Of a stretch of DNA of 63,909 nt, positions 38,360-48,061 are shown one piece after another. How positions within the stretch are numbered: the first letter of the stretch is position 1; the number at the start of each line of letters is the position of its first letter. The DNA is from Pseudobdellovibrionaceae bacterium (GTDB lineage: Bacteria; Bdellovibrionota; Bdellovibrionia; Bdellovibrionales; Bdellovibrionaceae): contig JADJYV010000005.1 of assembly GCA_016719575.1 (NCBI GenBank), positions 1 through 63,909 on the forward strand. Reading direction: 5' to 3'. The notes beneath the pieces were generated by a model. It did no database searches. It was not told the origin of the DNA and was given only the letters and a program-made list of their open reading frames with translations. A program made the position numbers and the translations under genes.

Positions 38360-39892
38360 TTAGCGTTCGTGAGCGCCGACATCGATAATGCCATTGAGAA
38401 TTCGTGCTTTTTTATTCGTCGGATGCACATACTCAAAATCAACCGGAAGCGTAAATCCGGTTATTGTCGAAATATTCATTCCGGCATTGATGGGCGTGGT
38501 TGCCGTCGCCGACAAGTGATAGTCGTAATTGGCTTTGTTGACGAAAACAGTCGTATCCGTCGAAAAGATATTGTTACTTTGATTTGCCGCTGAAATCGTT
38601 TTCGGCGATCCCCAGAGAAGATTGTTGTAAGCACGAACCGTGGTGCCGCCCCCAGGAGTCAAATAAGCCTCACCGTTGTCGCTAATGATTGTATTGTTTA
38701 TCAAATACAGATCTCGCGACGCATGGGCTGCGCCATCCCCGCCATCATAGTACAAAATAATGCGATTACTATGGGATTTCGAGCTTTCACGAATCACATT
38801 GCCGACGATGTAGGTAAGACCTCCTTGTGGCACATTGATCTGATCACTAGCGGTCCCCGTTGCCTCATTGGCAATTCGATTGTACAAAATGTAATTATTT
38901 TTCGCTCTCGTTTTTACGTTATGCCCGGTATCGGTTCCGCAAACTGCATCATGAATGTAACTGTGCTTAAGAACAAAAACATCCCCATCACTAATATAAA
39001 TGTTGTGATTGTAACCGCAGTCGGTCAGGCCATTTTGTGAAAACTCAGAGTACTCTATCAGAGTATTGACGCCCCCACCAAGCACACCATCTTCACTGTC
39101 ATGGATGTAGGCATTGCAAATGGTTATGTCGTTTTCGATACGAATGGCAGCACCATTTTCATCAGCGACCTTTGCTCCAGAAATTTCGACATTTTCGACG
39201 GTGACTTTTCCAGTTGTAACGAGAATTCCTTTACCATTCGAAATATTACCAGCCACTCTCTTGATGTGGGGCCGAGTCACACCGACTCCTCGCAAAGTGA
39301 CGCTGTTTGAAACCGTTGCAAAGTCATCAATATAGTCCCCCGAGCTGATCTCTATCACATCTCCGTTCAAACTGTTTTGAACGGCTTGCGAAAGTTTGGC
39401 ATAGGTTTGCCCGGCTCCGACCTTGAGGACACGGCCCTTCGTCGGAAAACTATAACTCATGAGCGAGGCGGCATTAGAATATGTCACCGTGGCCTGCGAT
39501 ATAAACGAAATGGCATCATCCGTTGTTGCTGCGTCTTGATCTGCCTGCTGAGTTAACGCTAAGGTATAGGTTCCAGCTGCCAGGCCCGTCACAGAGTATG
39601 AAAATATACAAAGATCTTGCGTCACCGGAACCACAGCAAGAGGAGAGGTCGCAGAACCGCGGTCATTCGGTGTCACAGTCCCCGCGTAAACGTAAATCGC
39701 ATTGCCGCCAGTTCTATGACGATTGAGTAGGCTTGAATCGACAGTGCCAGCGATTCCAGAACCACCAACGGCGGCGCTGCTGATTGTGATTGATGTCGGT
39801 TTTGATTGTATCGTTTTTGCCACCAGCTCTGATGCAGAGAGTAATGCAGAGAAAGCAGAAAAAATGGCCAAGCGACTTGTAAATGATTTCAT
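38360..39892 (-). CDS. Secreted right-handed beta-helix protein
   Basis: 510 aa from ATG 39,892, preceded by GGGGGGAG. Signal peptide MKSFTSRLAIFSAFSALLSA. From residue about 160 the sequence has pectate-lyase-like coils (LKVGAGQTYAKLSQAVQNSL, GDVIEISSGDYIDDF, NIYISDGDVFVLKHSYIHDA, YLINNTIISDNG) typical of parallel beta-helix repeats. Catalytic residues cannot be assigned; could be a polysaccharide-binding or -cleaving exoprotein. Confidence 0.75.
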   Translation of the reverse strand: MKSFTSRLAIFSAFSALLSASELVAKTIQSKPTSITISSAAVGGSGIAGTVDSSLLNRHRTGGNAIYVYAGTVTPNDRGSATSPLAVVPVTQDLCIFSYSVTGLAAGTYTLALTQQADQDAATTDDAISFISQATVTYSNAASLMSYSFPTKGRVLKVGAGQTYAKLSQAVQNSLNGDVIEISSGDYIDDFATVSNSVTLRGVGVTRPHIKRVAGNISNGKGILVTTGKVTVENVEISGAKVADENGAAIRIENDITICNAYIHDSEDGVLGGGVNTLIEYSEFSQNGLTDCGYNHNIYISDGDVFVLKHSYIHDAVCGTDTGHNVKTRAKNNYILYNRIANEATGTASDQINVPQGGLTYIVGNVIRESSKSHSNRIILYYDGGDGAAHASRDLYLINNTIISDNGEAYLTPGGGTTVRAYNNLLWGSPKTISAANQSNNIFSTDTTVFVNKANYDYHLSATATTPINAGMNISTITGFTLPVDFEYVHPTNKKARILNGIIDVGAHER

Positions 39893-40112
39893 GCTCCCCC
39901 CACCCCGACATTCTACCATTCTCGAGACTGGGACGGCAGGGGAGTCGCAAAACCTAGCCTAAAATTCTCGATTTGAAACGCGTGCGAGAGGGGCGTTTGC
40001 GACGGCATTTAACAACTTGCCTCTTTTGACACCACTTGGTCTCGGCATGGCCTTTGCTGAGCTGGGTTTCGAATGCCTTTTAGGCACCACCAACTATCGA
40101 AAGGACTTATCC

Positions 40113-40745
40113 ATGAATATCAAAAATATTTTAACTGCCGTATTGCTCGCACTAGGCAGCCTCTCACTCCCCGCTTGTACTGATGAAGAAGTTGGCCTGA
40201 CGGTCGGCGCCATTATTGGTGGGGTTATCGGAGTTGCTCTCGCCGATGATGACTCTTCAAACGATCATGGTCATCATCGAAGAAACGATGACTACGGAAA
40301 CCACCAGGGCCGCCATGGAAGACATGATGACTACGGAGACTACCGTGGTCGCCCGGGAGACGACTATCGACGCGGCGATCGAGGCGGTTGCTACCGCGGT
40401 GCCTACGGTTGCTACAATGCTCGTCTCGATATTGATTTGCAAAATCAGCTCGTGGTGGATACGGCGGCAGAACGAGTCGCTTCAAGATATCAAATTTCGA
40501 CTGCGGCAGCGCAAACGATCGTAACGGCTCTCGAAAAAGCAAAAGAAAAAGACTTCTCAGCTTTGCGGGAACTGGGTTTTGACCGCGAGAATTTCGAGGC
40601 CATCTATCAAAACGAGAACCCCTCTGTCGAAACTCTCAGAACCATGAGTGAAAGACTCGGCATGAATCTCGGCGACACCCACACCATGATTCAAAAAATG
40701 AAGTCAGACATCAAAGCCGCTCGAGCTCAACAGGTACTGAACTGA
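40113..40745 (+). CDS. Lipoprotein with glycine zipper and His/Arg/Asp/Gly-rich region
   Basis: 210 aa from ATG 40,113 (AAAGGA upstream). Signal ILTAVLLALGSLSLPACTD has a lipobox. A glycine-zipper segment (VGAIIGGVIGVALA) follows, then about 60 residues dominated by H, R, D, G and Y (NDHGHHRRNDDYG, RHGRHDDYGDYRG), which may bind metal or RNA/polyanions, and a helical C-terminal domain with Ala/Glu/Lys. The repeat-like middle makes antisense frames. Function unknown. Confidence 0.65.
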   Translation: MNIKNILTAVLLALGSLSLPACTDEEVGLTVGAIIGGVIGVALADDDSSNDHGHHRRNDDYGNHQGRHGRHDDYGDYRGRPGDDYRRGDRGGCYRGAYGCYNARLDIDLQNQLVVDTAAERVASRYQISTAAAQTIVTALEKAKEKDFSALRELGFDRENFEAIYQNENPSVETLRTMSERLGMNLGDTHTMIQKMKSDIKAARAQQVLN

Positions 40746-40759
40746 TTCTGCTCTAAAAG

Positions 40760-43700
40760 TTAAGCCTTTTTCGGCGGCCTCGAAAGTTTCGGAGCCGCCA
40801 AATTTGGATACTCTTTTATTTGCGGACTAAAGGCGGCTTTCTTTCGCAAGTCCTTGAGCGCTTCCTCAATCGCACGCAAAAGCTGGGGATCTTTCTTGGC
40901 TTTGTAATCTTCGGGCGTGTACTCCACTTCGATATCTGGATCTGTCCCGTAATTCTCAACTCCCCAACCAACATCCTGAAACCAAAAGCTGTATTCTGGC
41001 TGAGTGACTATTGTTTTATCACGCAGGCTGTACTGCGCATTAATCCCAATCACACCGCCCCACGTTCTTTTGCCTATCAACTTTCCGAGTTTCATAAGCT
41101 TAAAACAGTGAGAAAAAATATCTCCATCAGACCCGGCAAACTCATTAGTCACCGCAACTATGGGGCCACGAACGGCATATGAAGGATAGGACTCCCAAGT
41201 TGAATAACGAGTCTCAACAAGGCCGATCGGCTTTTGCGCAAGAATTTTCAAGAGATGCTGTGAAACATGACCGCCGCCGTTAAAACGCACATCAACAATG
41301 AGTCCATCGCGGCAATACTCCTCTAAAAAATAGCGGTAAAACTCGGCGTACCCCCGAGATCCCATATCTGGAATATGAACATAACCAATTTTGCCTTTAG
41401 ACTGCTGATGGACAAACTCTCGATTTTTCTCGACCCAATCACGGTAGATCAGGTCACGTTGCTGAGTGAGAGTCTTGATCGCCACATCCTCAGCTTCTTT
41501 ATGCGCCTTTCGTTTCACCGAGAGAAGCACCTCTATGTTGTTATAATTTTGCAGCCAATTTTCTAAATCCAGAGCCTTATTAAATCCATGGCCATGGATT
41601 TTTAGGATTTCATCGCCTTCCTTGAGCTGCACGCCAGGAGCCAACAACGGGGAATCATGTCCAGGTCTCCACGAATCTCCTTTGTAGATCCTCATAATCT
41701 TGTAGGACTTTGACTTTTCTTGATACTCGAGCTCAGCCCCGAGGCAGCCCAAAATATTTTGATAGGGTTGCCGATGATATTGACCACCAAACTCATAGGC
41801 ATGGCTCGTGCCAAGCTCCCCTTGCATCTCCCACATCAGGTCCGAAAATTCTGCCCGCGTTTTTACACGCGATAGAAGTGGCAAATAATTGTTGTAAACT
41901 TTTGCCCAATTGACTTTGGACATGTCGGGACGCCAAAAATGTTCTTTTTGCAGGTACCAGGCTTCGCGGTACATCTGCCGCCATTCTTCTCGAGGTTCGA
42001 TTTGCAAACGAATGCGACTTAAATCAATCCACCCATCCTTTTTGCCAATGGCCTTGTCCTTACTTGGCTTTGAAGTCGTCGTGACAAGGCGGATCGCATT
42101 GTCATTGGTGCAATACAAAGCCTGTTTGCCGTCTGCACAAACAACCAGACTGCGAACAGCCTCCGCCCAGCACTCCTCTTTGTTGTCCTCGAATTTAAAA
42201 GCGTAAAGTCCGAAGTCAGCGTCATTATTCCAACTTGAAAAATCAGTGATTGGTTTGACGTGGCCAGCCCGATAAAGAACGCCTCCAGGAATTGCACGTA
42301 TCGAATCATAGTGTTTTAGATCAAGAGGAAAAGCCATAATCCTATGGTCAAGCCCCTCAAAATCGATCTCAATATCTTCGGTGAGCTTATTTGGCTTTTT
42401 CTTTTTGCTCTCTTTGCTCTGCTCATTTTCAGGAGCCGGAAGATTGCCAAGACCTGCCTTAAAAGGATTTGCGGCTGTCTTTGTCAAGGCAACGACATAA
42501 GGTTTTGCGCCAAAGGGAAATCCCAAATCAAAATGGGTCGCATTGTAGGTTGGGCAAAACTCACGAACGCTCACGAAGTACAGGTATTTTCCGTCCGCAC
42601 TAAAACTTGGCGACCTGTCCTCAGTCAGAGATCGAAGGAGCCCTCTTCTCTTTTTTGTCTTGCAATCATAAATATGAATCTCGGCTGCAAAACGATTTTC
42701 TTGCGATGTGCAATAAACTAAGTAACGCCCTTGGGGAGACCAGGTCAGATCAAAGCATCTAAACATCTCTGTTTTTTCAATTAAAGTCACTTTCTGTGTT
42801 TTTAAATCAACGATGAAAATTTCGTTGCGATTGTTGGCAATAGCGAGCCTGTCGTTTTTGGGATTAGCGAGCATTGAACGAATCACTCCCCAATCTTGTT
42901 TCTCTGCAATCACTTTCATCTTGCGTGTTGCAAGATCACATTGGATCAAACGATCGGCCAATTGGGAGTTACTTCCGGCAATGTATAAATATTTACTATC
43001 ATGTGAGTAGGTCGGATGGCTATAGCGCACATCGCGCAGGAGATCCCACTCTGTCACAGGGCCATCAAACACGGGCATACTAAAACCATGTCCGCGAGAG
43101 CTGACAAAGAGTTCCTGCAAATTTGGCGAAATTGCGTAGGATTCTAAATATGTTTTTGCATTCTCAAAACGGGGTAGTGCCTGAACCCCCGAAGTCGGAC
43201 ATTGGATCTGAACCTTGGATTCTTGATTTGTTTTCAAGTCGTAATAGTAAATATCAGCATTCTTCTGAAAAACGAGCTGTGATCCATCGTTCTCAAGATT
43301 GCGAACATAATAATCTTCATGGTTCGTAAGTCGCTTGAGGGCCTTGCCATCCAATTCACAGCGGTAAACGTTGGCCGCTCCCTCATGATCTGAAATAAAA
43401 TAAATTTGATTCTCTATTAACTGCGGGCAAGAAATATTGGTCTTGATATTCTTAAGAATGCGTTGAAATTTTTCTTTGCTTGTCTTGCGGGTCCAAATCA
43501 CTCCCGCCGTGCCACCTTGATACCTCTTCCAACGCGCAGGATCTCCATTCTTCCGACCAATCAACATCGCGCCGTTTTTGCCATAACTGCAATAAAGAAC
43601 CTCACCCAAATCCAATTTTCGGTAACTTTGTTCCGTCAGATTGTACTCAAAAGCCTCAGTGACCCCAAAGCTTTGAAATGTGCTCGAAAATAAGATCGTC

Positions 43701-43993
43701 GTCTCATTTTTCCAACCAATCAGATTCGAAACACCAAAATACACCAACTGTTGACAAGCCCCACCCTCTGCCGCGATCAGATAAATCCCCAACTGCCCTC
43801 GGTCTGTTCCAAGGTAGGCGATATATTTCCCGTCCGGCGAAATTTTAGGTTGCTTGGCAATACCAATATTGGCAGTCAAGCGCCTTGCCATCCCGCCATC
43901 GCGAGAAACACTCCACAGGTCATCATCCGATACAAAAACGATATTAGACCTACAAATGCTCGGTTGCGAATAATAGCCAAGATTCTCAGACAT
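40760..43993 (-). CDS. Tricorn-type protease homologue (S41)
   Basis: 1077 aa, the usual size of tricorn proteases. N-terminal beta-propeller repeats (RRLTANIGIAKQPKISPDGK, FSADGKYLYFVSV and similar PD40 blades), a second propeller, then a tricorn core, a PDZ domain (GVQLKEGDEILKIHGHGF) and the S41 catalytic domain with VDVRFNGGGHVSQ and the nucleophile in NEFAGSDGDIFSH. No signal peptide; cytoplasmic peptide degradation is likely. AAGGAG before ATG 43,993. Confidence 0.93.
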   Translation of the reverse strand: MSENLGYYSQPSICRSNIVFVSDDDLWSVSRDGGMARRLTANIGIAKQPKISPDGKYIAYLGTDRGQLGIYLIAAEGGACQQLVYFGVSNLIGWKNETTILFSSTFQSFGVTEAFEYNLTEQSYRKLDLGEVLYCSYGKNGAMLIGRKNGDPARWKRYQGGTAGVIWTRKTSKEKFQRILKNIKTNISCPQLIENQIYFISDHEGAANVYRCELDGKALKRLTNHEDYYVRNLENDGSQLVFQKNADIYYYDLKTNQESKVQIQCPTSGVQALPRFENAKTYLESYAISPNLQELFVSSRGHGFSMPVFDGPVTEWDLLRDVRYSHPTYSHDSKYLYIAGSNSQLADRLIQCDLATRKMKVIAEKQDWGVIRSMLANPKNDRLAIANNRNEIFIVDLKTQKVTLIEKTEMFRCFDLTWSPQGRYLVYCTSQENRFAAEIHIYDCKTKKRRGLLRSLTEDRSPSFSADGKYLYFVSVREFCPTYNATHFDLGFPFGAKPYVVALTKTAANPFKAGLGNLPAPENEQSKESKKKKPNKLTEDIEIDFEGLDHRIMAFPLDLKHYDSIRAIPGGVLYRAGHVKPITDFSSWNNDADFGLYAFKFEDNKEECWAEAVRSLVVCADGKQALYCTNDNAIRLVTTTSKPSKDKAIGKKDGWIDLSRIRLQIEPREEWRQMYREAWYLQKEHFWRPDMSKVNWAKVYNNYLPLLSRVKTRAEFSDLMWEMQGELGTSHAYEFGGQYHRQPYQNILGCLGAELEYQEKSKSYKIMRIYKGDSWRPGHDSPLLAPGVQLKEGDEILKIHGHGFNKALDLENWLQNYNNIEVLLSVKRKAHKEAEDVAIKTLTQQRDLIYRDWVEKNREFVHQQSKGKIGYVHIPDMGSRGYAEFYRYFLEEYCRDGLIVDVRFNGGGHVSQHLLKILAQKPIGLVETRYSTWESYPSYAVRGPIVAVTNEFAGSDGDIFSHCFKLMKLGKLIGKRTWGGVIGINAQYSLRDKTIVTQPEYSFWFQDVGWGVENYGTDPDIEVEYTPEDYKAKKDPQLLRAIEEALKDLRKKAAFSPQIKEYPNLAAPKLSRPPKKA

Positions 43994-44176
43994 AAGCCGC
44001 TCCTTAAAATTTTTGCCAAAAAAACATTCCAGCTCAAATAATGGTCAAAATAAACAAAATCCCATCCTTAATGCGCAACACAATGAATACACAATGGCGG
44101 GAACGCTTTTCTTAAAATGTTGCATTTAAAAAATCTATGGCTATATGATCTCGAAAACTATTTAAAGGGAGAACCC

Positions 44177-44749
44177 ATGAAGTCTATTATTTTAGCATCA
44201 ACGATCCTTCTAATTTCTGGCGCAGCGTTCGCGGCTCCAGCGAAAAGAACAACCGCAACCCTAGAGCCCGTTTCTGCCAACACCATGGCTGTAGCAGCAC
44301 CCGTTGCAACCACGACTGAGATGATGATGCCGACCACATTGGCATTTAACTTTGTAGGTTTGTCTCAAGGAAAAACCAATGTTTACTTAGATGTTGGTGG
44401 CTTGAGCGAAAAAGCGGCCCCCGCATTGAGCTTCAGAAGTTACAGCAACCAAGAGAAGCGAAAAAAACTCAATAATTCTAAGGCCACTGTAGACCGCAGT
44501 ATTGTCACTATGGGTGCCTCTATCGCTGTATTTAAGCGCGAAACAAAATCAATTATCCTAAACCCCTATCTCTACTTCGGAACAGAAAAAGACGCAATTG
44601 ACACTACCAACACAAACGGCATGGGCGCACGTCTTATTGGCCAAGCCAACTTAAACAAAGGACTTGCTATTCAAGCGGGTCTTGATGGCAATGGCATGGA
44701 AGGTGATTTTAAAACTGACGTTTATGTCGGCGTTGCTTTCGCTCTTTAA
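44177..44749 (+). CDS. Small exported protein, probable outer-membrane barrel
   Basis: 190 aa from ATG 44,177 with GGGAG upstream. Signal peptide SIILASTILLISGAAFAAPA. Short amphipathic strands (FNFVGLSQGKTNVYLDVGG, LNPYLYFGTE, DVYVGVAFAL) and a terminal aromatic/Leu suggest an eight-stranded barrel. No family recognised. Confidence 0.55.
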   Translation: MKSIILASTILLISGAAFAAPAKRTTATLEPVSANTMAVAAPVATTTEMMMPTTLAFNFVGLSQGKTNVYLDVGGLSEKAAPALSFRSYSNQEKRKKLNNSKATVDRSIVTMGASIAVFKRETKSIILNPYLYFGTEKDAIDTTNTNGMGARLIGQANLNKGLAIQAGLDGNGMEGDFKTDVYVGVAFAL

Positions 44750-44761
44750 TTAGACTTCTTT

Positions 44762-44810
44762 ATAACAAAATAAAAAACCGAGCTTATTGCTCGGTTTTTT
44801 ATTTTGTTAT
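44762..44810. terminator. Strong bidirectional terminator between convergent genes
   Basis: A perfect 22-bp inverted repeat around a five-base TTATT loop; the inner arm is CCGAGC/GCTCGG flanked by A and T runs, so each strand has a GC stem followed by U-rich sequence. One arm includes the stop codon of the minus-strand gene that ends at 44,807. Confidence 0.92.
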
Positions 44811-45523
44811 CTCCGTTTTTTCGACTTAAGCATGGCGATTTGCCTATTCACTTTGCGTCTTTCGTTTTCGGACTTTCTTATTTCATTGACTGATTTGGCT
44901 ATGCGGGCTTTCGCGGTTGCGATCTTCTTTTTTGCATTTTTCCTGGTCACGTCGAGCAAGACATAGGCTTGCCTTAATCGGTTGCTCGCAAGACGAGCGT
45001 CCGCTTCAGCCCGATTGGCGTCTGCATTGGCTCCTCTCATATCCGCTTCAATCGCAAGAACCTCGTCCATTGAGTGACGAGCTTCTTTTTCAGTGTTTTC
45101 TTTGCGTTCACGCAGGTGATCACGGCGCTGTTTTGCCAGCTCAAGTTTCTGTTTTGATTTCTCGATTTTCTTTTGTGACTCAACCAGACGCACTTCGGCC
45201 TCTTTGATTTGCTTTTCATATTTTTGCGACTCAGCACTCGCCTTTGCAGCCTCCCGATGGGCCGCTTCGGCCTCACGGCTCGCCGCTATCTCTTGTTTTT
45301 TAGCTTCTTTTAAGGAACGCTTAGCCTCTTCTTTGAGCTGGGCTTGGCGCTTTTTTTCTTCTTGGGCCAAGCGCTTGGCCTCGACAGCATCGGCACGGGC
45401 GGCTTCGGAATTACCGATAACACTCTCGACTTCGAGTTGAAGTTCGGAGTTAATCTCCGTTTGCGCAAGACTGATCTGAGATATCATAAGTGCAATTGCA
45501 ATATAAAGGACTAACCTCATCAC
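44807..45523 (-). CDS. Exported coiled-coil protein
   Basis: 238 aa. Signal peptide LVLYIAIALMISQISLAQ, then almost wholly Ala/Glu/Lys/Arg/Gln heptads (AARADAVEAKRLAQEEKKRQ, EAEVRLVESQKKIEKSK), a long alpha-helical coil ending in a basic MLKSKKRR tail. Periplasmic filament or scaffold is plausible; no specific function known. Confidence 0.65.
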   Translation of the reverse strand: MMRLVLYIAIALMISQISLAQTEINSELQLEVESVIGNSEAARADAVEAKRLAQEEKKRQAQLKEEAKRSLKEAKKQEIAASREAEAAHREAAKASAESQKYEKQIKEAEVRLVESQKKIEKSKQKLELAKQRRDHLRERKENTEKEARHSMDEVLAIEADMRGANADANRAEADARLASNRLRQAYVLLDVTRKNAKKKIATAKARIAKSVNEIRKSENERRKVNRQIAMLKSKKRR

Positions 45524-45633
45524 ACGACCTCTGAGCTAAGTATAACCTAGAGGGCGCGCTAAGATGCGCAGAATTTGTAACTGCGAAATAGCGGGCGACT
45601 AAACGAATCAAAATGAGACGCTAAAATCTCAAC

Positions 45634-46737
45634 CTAGAGACACTCAACTCCGATTTCCATAGAATTCACATCTGAGGCTGTCCAAGCAGATCCGCCGGGA
45701 GCGGTGAGGAAAAGATCTTGACTCATATTGTAAGTAGAAAAAGCGGGAGTGGCTGTCGCACCATTCGAAGTTGTTCCTCCGACCGTTACAGTATTTCTAA
45801 ATTGCCTCGCATTGGTTTCTGATTTAGACCCCATACTGCCCACTGCCACCGCATGAATTGTCGTCGGAGAAACAGGTAGATCTGTGACATTGTACTTATC
45901 AACATGATTTGCCGTCGAAGACGAAACATAAGTGACTGTATCCGCAGCTTGTTCATTCACTGCGTCCCAGTTGCTCGCAACACCTGTGGGTGTAAACTGA
46001 TTTGTCGTTCCATTCGCAGCCGGAAATAATGTATAAACCGAAACCGGACCCAAAAAGTCATTGTGGGTAGCGCCCGTGTCACTACAGACATAGAGGTCGT
46101 CGAAATATTGTTGCAAATTCGAAGGTGGGTATTGTTGAGCGCCAAATCCCAACTGGGTGAAGGCCGTATCAGATGTATGGTGACGGGTATCAACCGAGGT
46201 TGCGGTGCCCACAGACAAGCCATCAATTCTCATCTCGGCTGACCCAGAAGCACCAAAGGCGATCTTCAGCTCTATGTAATACCATACGCCTGGCAACACA
46301 GTCAACATCACAATAGAAATAAGATAAATGCCTGTCCGATTATTATATAAAGTCACTTGCCCTGAAGCGCCAAACTGGAACGTAAGAAAAGTATTGGAGG
46401 TAGTCCAATTCGATGTGTTGTTACCCCCAAAACGAAGGTAGGTTGGACTTCCAAGCAAACTGATCTGATATGCAAATCCTACTATTAAAGTGGTAGTGGC
46501 GGGGAGGTAAAGCGCTGCGAAGCCATAGCTTGTCCCTGCAGACATTCGATTATTATAGGACTTTGAGGTCACGCCGCCAGGCTGTGATGTCTTATAGCCT
46601 GCATTATCGACATAATGGCCAGTCCCCGTTACGTAACCCCACCTAGCTGGCATCGCACTTGTTGCGTAGTATCTTGAGTAGGCCAGTTCACTCGACGAAG
46701 CGTATTGTTCGAAACCATCCATAAATAACAATGCCAT
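45634..46737 (-). CDS. Phage-virion-type lectin-like structural protein, paralogue 1
   Basis: 367 aa, no signal peptide. The layout follows a protein common in tailed-phage virion modules: an opening LLFMDGFEQY (phage form FxDGFDHY), a concanavalin/LamG-like domain with VWYYIELKIAFGASGSAEMR and a TATSVDTR segment, YFDDLYVCSDTGATHNDFLG, NQFTPTGVASNWDAVNEQ, VTYVSSSTANHVDKYNV and a final SAWTASDVNSMEIGVECL. The function in phages is not well fixed, perhaps baseplate or fibre accessory. Its neighbour 46,869 is a close paralogue. GAGG before ATG. No capsid, portal or terminase genes are near. Confidence 0.75.
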   Translation of the reverse strand: MALLFMDGFEQYASSSELAYSRYYATSAMPARWGYVTGTGHYVDNAGYKTSQPGGVTSKSYNNRMSAGTSYGFAALYLPATTTLIVGFAYQISLLGSPTYLRFGGNNTSNWTTSNTFLTFQFGASGQVTLYNNRTGIYLISIVMLTVLPGVWYYIELKIAFGASGSAEMRIDGLSVGTATSVDTRHHTSDTAFTQLGFGAQQYPPSNLQQYFDDLYVCSDTGATHNDFLGPVSVYTLFPAANGTTNQFTPTGVASNWDAVNEQAADTVTYVSSSTANHVDKYNVTDLPVSPTTIHAVAVGSMGSKSETNARQFRNTVTVGGTTSNGATATPAFSTYNMSQDLFLTAPGGSAWTASDVNSMEIGVECL

Positions 46738-46868
46738 AATGAGCCCTCTTAGTGGGTTAATCTATCACAAAGCCTAGCAAATGAAGAACTTACTCTCAAT
46801 CTCTCGAATTTCTTCGAAACAAAACCAAGCCTTTTGTCTGTGGCGTATTACACGCTTTTTGTAGGGAG

Positions 46869-47966
46869 CTAGAGACATTCGACTCCGATTTCCATTGAAT
46901 TCACATCCGACGCCGTCCAAGCAGATCCCCCCGGAGCAACGGGGAACACATCTTGACTCATATAGTAGCTATTCAAAGCAGGAGATGCGGTTACTCCATT
47001 CGAAGTTGTTCCCCCTACAGTCACAATATTTCTATACTGTCTTGCACTGTTTTCTGTTTTGGTCGCCATACTGCCGACGCCCACTGCATGAATCACCGAA
47101 GGTGAATATGGCAAATCTGTCACGTTGTATTTATCAACGTGATTTGTCGTCGACGAAGAAACATAGGTCGCTGTATCCACAGCTTGTTCGTTCACGGCAT
47201 CCCAATTGCTTGCAACGCCCGTCGGAGTAAACTGATTTGTTGATCCATTCGCAGCAGGAAATAAAGTAAAAATTGAAACAGGACCTAAAAAGTCATTGTT
47301 GGTAGCTCCGGTGTCATCACAAACATAAAGATCGTCATAGTACAAAGTAGTATTACCTGTTGAGGGGTTAGGAAAACCGAAACAAACTTGGCTAAATGCA
47401 GTATCGGAAGTATGAGTCCGAGTATCAACCGAAGTTGCCGTCCCTACAGACAGATTATCTAATCTAATCTCAGCGCTCCCGCTGATTCCATACGTTACTT
47501 TGATTTCGACATAGTACCATACAGAAGGAAGAACAGTCGTCACTGGCGTGGCAATGAGATAGATTCCGGTGCGGTTGTTCAACAAAGTCACTTGCCCCGA
47601 ACCATTAAAATTAAAAGTCAGGTAATCGTTGCTGGAAACCCAGTTCACATGACTGCTACTAGAAATTCGAACCACTCCATTCGAAAAGGCATTAGTTGTA
47701 TATGCAAATCCTATGATCATTGTGGAACATTGAGGTAAATACAAGCTATTGTAAGTGCTCGTTCCGCCCGTTACTGCAAATCTTATGGATTTCGCCGTGA
47801 CCCCGCCTGGCTGAGCTGTTCTATAGCCGGTTCCGTCAACAAAGGAAGATCCACCGGAAACCACCCCCCACCTTCCTGGCATCGCACTTGTGCCGTAATA
47901 CCTGGAGTATGTCAATTCTGCCATATTTGTATACTGTTCAAATCCCTCGGCAAATAACAAAGCCAT
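46869..47966 (-). CDS. Phage-virion-type lectin-like structural protein, paralogue 2
   Basis: 365 aa; same architecture and an identical final 18 residues as the downstream copy. The DNA is recognisably duplicated, with most divergence in the N-terminal half. YYDDLYVCDDTGATNNDFLG and YVSSSTTNHVDKYNVTDL are shared. AAGGGGG before ATG 47,966. The two genes are separated by 131 bases. They are transcribed away from the divergent Tat-repeat gene. Confidence 0.75.
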   Translation of the reverse strand: MALLFAEGFEQYTNMAELTYSRYYGTSAMPGRWGVVSGGSSFVDGTGYRTAQPGGVTAKSIRFAVTGGTSTYNSLYLPQCSTMIIGFAYTTNAFSNGVVRISSSSHVNWVSSNDYLTFNFNGSGQVTLLNNRTGIYLIATPVTTVLPSVWYYVEIKVTYGISGSAEIRLDNLSVGTATSVDTRTHTSDTAFSQVCFGFPNPSTGNTTLYYDDLYVCDDTGATNNDFLGPVSIFTLFPAANGSTNQFTPTGVASNWDAVNEQAVDTATYVSSSTTNHVDKYNVTDLPYSPSVIHAVGVGSMATKTENSARQYRNIVTVGGTTSNGVTASPALNSYYMSQDVFPVAPGGSAWTASDVNSMEIGVECL

Positions 47967-48061
47967 TCTCTACCCCCTTAATCGTTAGCACACAAAAAAG
48001 GATAACAAGAAAAAGTCCGGCTCTCAATCGCCTCGATGTTTAAATAAATACTTGCTGGGCC

